DNA from: Acidobacteriaceae bacterium
Lineage (GTDB): Bacteria; Acidobacteriota; Terriglobia; Terriglobales; Acidobacteriaceae
Length of the DNA stretch: 47,351 nt
Reading direction: 5' to 3'
Assembly: GCA_003168355.1 (NCBI GenBank)
Contig: PMSQ01000015.1
Coordinates: 21,537 to 68,887, forward strand
Of this stretch, positions 41,802-47,351 are shown piece after piece. Numbering within the stretch: position 1 is the stretch's first letter; each line of letters opens with the position of its first letter. The translations under genes and the position numbers were made by a program. Below the pieces are notes generated by a model. It saw only the letters and a program-made list of their open reading frames with translations. It ran no database searches and had not been told where the DNA came from.

Positions 41802-44800
41802 CTAACACGAGGGAGACGCAACCTCGGGCGCCAGCACCTCGTCGATAGCTTTCTCGATTGGTAAAGCCCAACCTTCTAACCAGGCAGCCGCGCCTACCGT
41901 ATCGGCCAGCGCCTGCCGTGCCGGGTAAAGGCTTGCTTCCAGTTTGGTCTGTTCTGCCGGCGTGAGCGGAGCGCCAATATTTTGGCGCAGCGCGGCCGCT
42001 GCTGCCGCCAGTCGCAGCGAACGCTTGGCTTCGAGTTGAACAGCCGCTGCGCATGCGAAGCACTCCAGCAGGCGCGCAATTCCGCGTTTGTGATCCAGTT
42101 CCTGGAAAAGTTTTATGCTTTCCCGGTACATGGAGTGCGCTCTAGGATAATCCCCCTGTTCTCTCGCTAAGCTCCCCAGATCAGCGAGCGTGCCGGCAAT
42201 GCCCCAGCGGTCATCGAGTTCCCGAAAAATTACCAGGCCCTGTTCGTACAACGTCCGCGCGGCCGCGGAATCACCCTGATCGCGAGCGACATCCCCTTGG
42301 TAGTTCGTCGACCAGGCGACGCCTGTCCGATCGCCCAATTCCCGGAAGATTGAGAGACACTCCGCGTATAGAGAGCGCGCGCGGGCATTGTCACCCTGCA
42401 ATTTGACGACATTCGCCAGGTTACTGAGAGAACGAGCGACAGCCTTCTGGTCGTCCAACTCTCGCCATAGCACCATGCTTTCCTCGAGCAGAGAGCGCGC
42501 AACCGCCAGGTCTCCCCGGCCCCGAGCAATGACCGCCAACGCATTGAGAGAGACCGCTGCGCCCTGCTGGTCACGGAATTGACGCGCGATGCCTAGACTT
42601 TCCCCGATGAGCGCATCCGCCGAGGCATAATCTCCCTGCTCAACTGCGAGTACGCCCGCGGCAAAGAGCGCGCGCTCTCGCGCCTTCGTGGGAGCTGCCG
42701 CACTTGCGAGCCTCAGCAGTTTTCCCAGGCTGTCCCTTCCTTCGGCGAGATACTCGCGCGCCTCCCAAAACGGAAACAGGGCAGCGCCAAGACGCAGGCC
42801 CCACTCCGCATCCCCGCTTTCTGTCAGCCACTCAAGGCCTGCACGAAAATTGTCGTGTTCGAACGCGAAGCGTTCCAGCCATTCCGTCCCTTCCGCGCCG
42901 CTCTTCTCCGTAGTCTCCTCCTCTGCCAGCACCAGGCAGTAAGCGGCATGGGCGCGCTTCGTCAAGGCCTCCTCCCCGCTCGCCTGCAGTTTTTCCAGAG
43001 CGTACTCGCGAATCGTCTCCAACATCACGAACCGCGATTGGCAGTTCGCTTGTTCGACTTGTTGCACCAGGCTTTTGTCCACCATGGATGCCATGCCGTC
43101 GAGCAGGTCTAGATCGAGATCACCTTTGGTATCGCATACAGCCTCCACGCCTTCCAGATTGCATCCCACGAACACCGATAATCTTCGGAAAAGCTTTTGC
43201 TCAGGCGCGCTCAGCAGATCGTAGCTCCAATCCATGGCAGCGCGAAGCGTCTGCTGGCGCTGTGGTAGGTCCCGAGCGCCGCCCGTTAGCAGCTGCAACC
43301 GGCTCGCCAGTCGTGTCCGCATGGAAGAGGGTGAAAGAACTTTGACCCGGGCGGCTGCGAGCTCGATCGCGAGAGGCAGACCATCCAACCGGGAGCAAAT
43401 CTCAGTGACGGCCGCCGCGTTTCCCTGGTTAAGTTCAAAATCTGGCTTGGCAGCGACGGCGCGTTGCACGAACAGCGCCACCGCAGGACACTGTGACAGG
43501 ACGTCCACCGAAGGCGTGGACCGTGAATCCGGCAACCCAAGCGGCGGTACCGGAAATTCATGTTCTCCGTAAACGTGCAGCGCGGACCGACTGGTTACCA
43601 GGATTTTAAGATTGGCACCAACGGCCAGAAGTTCTGCTACGGTAGTCGCGGCCTTAGCCAGATGCTCGAAATTATCCAGCACGAGCAGCATGGGTTGGCG
43701 CAATGAATCCTGTAGATTCTTCTTGAGTATTTCGAGCGGCGACTGTCCTCCTGCCTCCCGGATTCCCAACGTCTGCAAAATCACGGAGGCGAGCAAGCCT
43801 GGATCGGCTACCGGGGAGAGCGGAACAAAATGAGTGCCACCCAGGAAACGCTCAACCAAGCCATTCGCCACCTGAAGCGCGAGACGTGTTTTGCCGATCC
43901 CGCCCGGACCTGTGACCGTGACCAGGCGGACATCCCGACGCAGCACGAGCTCTTTGGCAGCAGTTACTTCTTTCTCCCGCCCCACAAACCCGGTTCGCTG
44001 CACAGGAAGATTTATCGGGCGGGTCTCCACCTGCTTAACCGGCTTCTCCGAGAAGCGGTCGCGTATGGCTGCAAGTTCTCGCGCGAAAATAGAGACGTAA
44101 CGTCCGGGGCGAGGGTTCAGCTTTACAGGCGCGGCATGGGCAACAGCCATGGATGGTTTTCCCGTTTCCCCCTTGAGTCGCTTTAGCTCCGAGCAAATAT
44201 CGGCGCCCCGCTGGAATCGCTTGCCGCGGTCTTTTTCCAGCGCTCGGGCGATAATTATGTCCAGAGCGGCGGGTAAAGACCGGTTCACGCTGCTGGCAGC
44301 AGCTGGTCGTGCGTTCAGGATCGCATTCATCAGCACTACGCGATTCTTGCCAACGAAGGGCCGCTGGCCGGTGGCCATTTCGTAGAGCACTACACCCAGG
44401 GAAAACAGATCGCTGCGCCCATCAATCTCTTCTCCGCGCACTTGCTCAGGAGACATATAGGAAGTTGTGCCCGGAATAATACCGGCCAGGGTAAGCGCTT
44501 CTTCCTCGGACTGGTCTTCCACCGGGCGCACCTTGGCTAACCCGAAATCCAGGATCTTCACCCGTACATGGCCAATGATGAAAATGTTCCCGGGTTTTAT
44601 GTCCCGGTGGATGATGCCCTTGGCATGGGCCGCTTCCAGGGCATCGGATGCCTGAATCCCAAAATCCAAAAGCTCGTCGGTTGAGATTGGCCCTTCGCAG
44701 ATTCGCTCCTTCAAGCTTTTCCCTTCAAGCAACTCCATGACGATCACCGGCTGATGATCATATTCTTCCACCTCGTAGATGGTGCAGATGTTAGGGTGAT

Positions 44801-45245
44801 TCAAGGAAGAGGCGACGCGTGCCTCGCGCTCAAACCGCTGGAGGGTTCGCTCGTCATGCGCCAGACTCTCGGGCAGGAATTTCAAAGCGACGCGGCGTCC
44901 CAAGCGGATATCTTCCGCTTCGTACACCACGCCCATTCCGCCGCTGCCTAGCTTGGCCAAGACGCGATAGTGTGAAATGGTCCGCCCGAGCACTGAATCG
45001 CCTGCTTCTCGCGCCTCAGTTTTGGCGATGGTCTGCGCCGCAACCCTGATAGCGGGTCGTTCTAGAAAACCGCCGAGGTTCCGGTGCGAGTCGAGGAGGG
45101 ACCTTACTTCCTGTTCCAGTCCGGCATCGCCCGCACACAGCTGTCGCAGGAATTCGTCGCGCCGGTCGGGGGGCACTGCCAGTGCCGAGTGCAGCAACTC
45201 ATCGACTCGCTTCCATCGTTCAGCATCCATCGCCGGCTCCGCCAC
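41802..45245 (-). CDS. Ser/Thr protein kinase fused to NB-ARC-like ATPase and TPR array
   Basis: A 1147-residue cytoplasmic signalling protein without a transmembrane helix. Residues ~1-80: sigma-linked N-terminal helices. ~92-360: Hanks-type kinase with Gly loop [14 protein letters not shown]122 (VALKFLPE), HRDIKPGN (213-220), DFGLA (233-237) and MSPEQVRG, all catalytic residues present. ~415-700: an AfsR/MalT-like STAND ATPase with VGRE, Walker A GPGGIGKT (446-453), Walker [10 protein letters not shown] and [10 protein letters not shown]. ~840-1090: TPRs. STAND proteins act as ligand-triggered switches, so this joins a switch to a kinase. Its start overlaps the ECF sigma gene by 26 bases. 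Confidence 0.92.
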   Translation of the reverse strand: MAEPAMDAERWKRVDELLHSALAVPPDRRDEFLRQLCAGDAGLEQEVRSLLDSHRNLGGFLERPAIRVAAQTIAKTEAREAGDSVLGRTISHYRVLAKLGSGGMGVVYEAEDIRLGRRVALKFLPESLAHDERTLQRFEREARVASSLNHPNICTIYEVEEYDHQPVIVMELLEGKSLKERICEGPISTDELLDFGIQASDALEAAHAKGIIHRDIKPGNIFIIGHVRVKILDFGLAKVRPVEDQSEEEALTLAGIIPGTTSYMSPEQVRGEEIDGRSDLFSLGVVLYEMATGQRPFVGKNRVVLMNAILNARPAAASSVNRSLPAALDIIIARALEKDRGKRFQRGADICSELKRLKGETGKPSMAVAHAAPVKLNPRPGRYVSIFARELAAIRDRFSEKPVKQVETRPINLPVQRTGFVGREKEVTAAKELVLRRDVRLVTVTGPGGIGKTRLALQVANGLVERFLGGTHFVPLSPVADPGLLASVILQTLGIREAGGQSPLEILKKNLQDSLRQPMLLVLDNFEHLAKAATTVAELLAVGANLKILVTSRSALHVYGEHEFPVPPLGLPDSRSTPSVDVLSQCPAVALFVQRAVAAKPDFELNQGNAAAVTEICSRLDGLPLAIELAAARVKVLSPSSMRTRLASRLQLLTGGARDLPQRQQTLRAAMDWSYDLLSAPEQKLFRRLSVFVGCNLEGVEAVCDTKGDLDLDLLDGMASMVDKSLVQQVEQANCQSRFVMLETIREYALEKLQASGEEALTKRAHAAYCLVLAEEETTEKSGAEGTEWLERFAFEHDNFRAGLEWLTESGDAEWGLRLGAALFPFWEAREYLAEGRDSLGKLLRLASAAAPTKARERALFAAGVLAVEQGDYASADALIGESLGIARQFRDQQGAAVSLNALAVIARGRGDLAVARSLLEESMVLWRELDDQKAVARSLSNLANVVKLQGDNARARSLYAECLSIFRELGDRTGVAWSTNYQGDVARDQGDSAAARTLYEQGLVIFRELDDRWGIAGTLADLGSLAREQGDYPRAHSMYRESIKLFQELDHKRGIARLLECFACAAAVQLEAKRSLRLAAAAAALRQNIGAPLTPAEQTKLEASLYPARQALADTVGAAAWLEGWALPIEKAIDEVLAPEVASPSC

Positions 45246-45813
45246 CCATTTCCCGGTAAAGCCAAGTCCGAGCGGTGCCCCAGTCGCGCATCACTGTGAC
45301 CGGCGACACCTTGAGCACTTCAGCTGTTTCCTCCACGCTCAAGCCGCCAAAAAAGCGCAGCTCAACCACCTGCGCCTTTCGCGGATCAATGCGGGCAAGC
45401 GCTTGCAAAGCATCGTCGAGCACGACCAGATCTTCATGCCGACCGCCCCCGAGCACCGCTGTGTCTTCCAGAGCAACGTGCTGGACGCCGCCACCACGTT
45501 TCAGGTTGTGGCGCCGTGCGTGGTCCACCAAAATCCGTCGCATGAGTTGCGCCGACACGGCGAAGAAGTGGGCACGGTTCTCCCAGCGCATGCGCTTGTA
45601 ATCCACGAGCCGCAAGTAAGCTTCGTTGACTAGGGCAGTGGCTTGCAAACTGTGGCCGGCGCGCTCCCGCCTCAAGTAGTGCCCAGCGAGCCGGCGCAAT
45701 TCGTCATATACGATCGGCGTCAGCTGATCGAGTGCCTTCTGATCCCCGTCGCTCCAGGCACGCAGCAGTGTGCTCACGTCACCCTCGCGCGACGTTATTA
45801 CTGGATCGCTCAC
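45220..45813 (-). CDS. ECF-type RNA polymerase sigma factor (TIGR02999-like)
   Basis: A ~197-residue sigma factor. Region 2: LLRAWSDGDQKALDQLTPIV, YDELRRLAGHYLRRERAGHS, ALVNEAYLRLVDYKRMRWEN, RAHFFAVSAQLMRRILVDHA. Region 4: LARIDPRKAQVVELRFFGGL, SVEETAEVLKVSPVTVMRDW (helix-turn-helix). This subtype commonly precedes Ser/Thr kinase genes in Acidobacteriota and Planctomycetota, where the kinase is thought to control it. GTG 45813 is preferred because the family usually begins about ten residues before LLRAW; GTG 45888 would add 25 unconserved residues. The 3' end overlaps the kinase start. Confidence 0.87.
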   Translation of the reverse strand: MSDPVITSREGDVSTLLRAWSDGDQKALDQLTPIVYDELRRLAGHYLRRERAGHSLQATALVNEAYLRLVDYKRMRWENRAHFFAVSAQLMRRILVDHARRHNLKRGGGVQHVALEDTAVLGGGRHEDLVVLDDALQALARIDPRKAQVVELRFFGGLSVEETAEVLKVSPVTVMRDWGTARTWLYREMGGGAGDGC

Positions 45814-45998
45814 GTCCGATGCCCCCCAAAGCGCCCAAATCTCGCCAATTATAGCGAGATTGTCCGCCCCATCAAAGAAAGTTCCCACGAATGATAGTTC
45901 CGTCCCGCGGCTTACGCCTATTTAGGTGTACGGGCAAAAGACAGGTGCCCAACCCCTTCCGCGTACTTTGCGGAAAACTACATTTCGAGGAGAAAGTT

Positions 45999-46580
45999 AT
46001 GACCACACGAATCACGAGTCTTATCCACACATCAACCACGAACATCCTTCGTTTGGCGTTGCTAAGTAGTCTAGTCACGGCGGCGCCACTTTTCGCAGCT
46101 GACAGTGCTGCGACCAACCATTCCGCTCACGAGCAAGCCGCGCCGGCCACGCTCATTCAACTCGTTCGCGCTGGCACGAAGCAGTACATTGACGTTAATG
46201 CCGCCACCGCAGCCGGCTACGGACCATTTCTAGGTTGCGTTGCCGGTACCGATCACGGAGCAATGGGCGTACACTACGTCAATGCTACGCTGTTGGGCAA
46301 TCTAACCCTCGACCCCTCGCAACCGCAGGCCCTCATCTACGAGCCCGTCGATGGCAAGATGGTCCTCGTAGGCGTTGAGTTCATCCTGGACTCGGCGAGT
46401 TGGCTCGCGGCCAATAACAACACTTCTCCGGTGCTCGACGGGCAGGTTTTCAATTTCGTCGGCTTCCCCAATCGCTTCAGCATCAATTCATTCTTCGAAC
46501 TGCACGTCTGGGCCTGGCGGGACAACCCCCAAGGTGCCTTCGTGGACTGGAACAATGGGGTGAGTTGCCAGGGCCAGTAG
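45999..46580 (+). CDS. Exported protein of unknown function
   Basis: A 193-residue protein starting at ATG 45999, where GAGGAG stands seven bases upstream; earlier in-frame codons add a non-signal tail. Signal peptide NILRLALLSSLVTAAPLFAA. The mature part has GYGPFLGCVAGTDHGAMGVH, PQALIYEPVDGKMVLVGVEF and FFELHVWAWRDNPQGAFVDW. This pattern, 'HYVN...L-YEP-GK--LVGVE-' and 'HVW-W--NP-G-F--WN', I recall from uncharacterised secreted proteins in many soil bacteria, but no activity is known. Divergent from the ECF sigma gene, so they may share a regulatory gap (~190 bases between starts). Confidence 0.72.
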   Translation: MTTRITSLIHTSTTNILRLALLSSLVTAAPLFAADSAATNHSAHEQAAPATLIQLVRAGTKQYIDVNAATAAGYGPFLGCVAGTDHGAMGVHYVNATLLGNLTLDPSQPQALIYEPVDGKMVLVGVEFILDSASWLAANNNTSPVLDGQVFNFVGFPNRFSINSFFELHVWAWRDNPQGAFVDWNNGVSCQGQ

Positions 46581-46682
46581 ATCAATGGGAGACGTCTGCT
46601 CATGACCTGACCGGTCTTTTGTACCAGGTAGAGTGTTAGCGTGACGCTTCGTTGGACATTTGTCCGCAGTAGCTCCTGGGGT

Positions 46683-46724
46683 GTGGGGATGTGGGAACCG
46701 CGGAGCGGCTTTCCACATCTCCAC
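46683..46724. repeat. Long imperfect hairpin, 19-bp stem
   Basis: GTGGGGATGTGGGAACCGC pairs with GCGGCTTTCCACATCTCCAC across a GGA loop: two G-T wobbles and one bulged C, otherwise complementary. Lies in the 238-base gap between the exported protein and DUF4242 copy 2. No U tract follows on the plus strand (CCAACTGG). Could be a repeat element, a small structured RNA or a processing site. Confidence 0.6.
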
Positions 46725-46818
46725 CCAACTGGCCCATCTTTGGGCTGTTGCGAGTATGTGAGGCTGAGATCGAAATCAAATTATTCCCCAGTAAAAGACT
46801 AAGAAACGAGGTATTACC

Positions 46819-47091
46819 ATGCCGAAGTTCGTTATCGAGAGAGATATTCCGGAAGCGGGCAGGCTGTCGTCCGAGCAACTGCAGGCGATATCACAGAAGT
46901 CGTGTGGAGTTTTACGAGAGATGGGTGCTCAGATTCAGTGGGTTCAGAGCTACGTTTCGGACGACAAAATCTACTGCATATACGTTGCCCCCGATGAAGA
47001 CGCGGTACGAAAGCACGCCCAGCAGGGCGGTTTTCCGGCCAATCGAATCTCGCGAATTCGCTCGGTAATCGATCCGACAACTGCCGAGTAG
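46819..47091 (+). CDS. DUF4242 small protein, copy 2
   Basis: A 90-residue paralogue of the product at 41458 with the same length and ends (MPKFVIERDIPEAGRLSSEQ ... DPTTAE). The strictly shared stretches MPKFVIER, SQKS, PANRIS and DPT mark the family core; C55 of YC is also shared, while C29 (SQKSC) is found only here. DUF4242 proteins include a nickel-binding Streptomyces member; the role here is unknown. Both copies face the same direction, on either side of the kinase-sigma pair. Between it and the tRNA are 180 bases with no gene but a run of eight G at 47150-47157. Confidence 0.85.
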   Translation: MPKFVIERDIPEAGRLSSEQLQAISQKSCGVLREMGAQIQWVQSYVSDDKIYCIYVAPDEDAVRKHAQQGGFPANRISRIRSVIDPTTAE

Positions 47092-47273
47092 CAGCGAGAG
47101 CGGTGTCGGTGTTTGAGAGCGAGCACGCCAGAATCAGCCTGACTTGCCTGGGGGGGGTTGGGAGCCTAAAAAGAGGACCACGAGATTTATGGCCCGCAAA
47201 GAAGGCCGGCTCCAGGGTGGCAGAACTCGCTCTGAGGGCGAGTGATTTGCGCTGATGTAAGCCTAGAACGAAA

Positions 47274-47349
<76 letters not shown>

Positions 47350-47351
47350 TG

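Noticed and set aside
47150..47157. Run of eight G
   Set aside because: A homopolymer in a non-coding gap; no adjacent start codon or promoter spacing to suggest phase variation. Could also be a sequencing artefact.

Overview
The window looks like chromosome of a soil Acidobacteriota (Terriglobia, Koribacter/Sulfotelmatobacter-like). This rests on gene content, not on a database search. The pointers are an ADOP-type (acidobacterial duplicated orphan permease) MacB-like permease, an ECF sigma factor overlapping a very large Ser/Thr kinase-ATPase-TPR gene, many secreted proteins with no known domain, high GC, GTG/TTG starts and many short palindromic intergenic repeats. No rRNA, CRISPR array, prophage or insertion sequence was seen. 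One tRNA (Asn, GTT) lies at the right edge and the 5' end of dnaX lies at the left edge.

Layout. 1-5.9 kb: dnaX start (-), a STAS anti-anti-sigma protein, a YeiH-type transporter, an alkyltransferase-like DNA-repair protein, an AhpD-like protein, HemQ and two secreted proteins of unknown function. 6-14.3 kb: an APC amino-acid permease, a small His/Tyr-rich exported protein, a 764-residue TPR lipoprotein, a bacilliredoxin, a membrane-anchored YVTN beta-propeller, a secreted unknown and a decayed TonB C-terminal fragment. 14.3-21.4 kb: DAHP synthase, a GT39-like membrane glycosyltransferase, zinc alcohol dehydrogenase, exported cupin, endonuclease IV, a GIDE-domain membrane protein, and a RelB/RelE-type toxin-antitoxin pair with a readable promoter/operator. 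21.5-27 kb: leuS, with a dispersed repeat captured in frame, a membrane protein and guaA. 27-30.6 kb: a small protein with three internal repeats, an LpqC-type esterase, a glycosyltransferase-like protein and a cupin.

The most coherent system is the block 31.0-40.3 kb, all on the plus strand and tightly packed: HlyD/MacA-like adaptor, ABC ATPase, TolC-like outer-membrane protein, sigma-54-dependent response regulator, NtrY-like histidine kinase, ADOP permease. A good -24/-12 (sigma-54) promoter match sits directly before the adaptor gene. The block therefore looks like a tripartite export pump that carries, and probably controls itself through, its own two-component sigma-54 switch.

The second notable block is 40.8-47.1 kb: OsmC-like peroxidase, a DUF4242 protein, a 1147-residue Ser/Thr kinase + NB-ARC-like ATPase + TPR protein, its overlapping ECF sigma factor, a secreted unknown and a second DUF4242 protein. 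It reads as a signalling module bracketed by two copies of a small paralogue.
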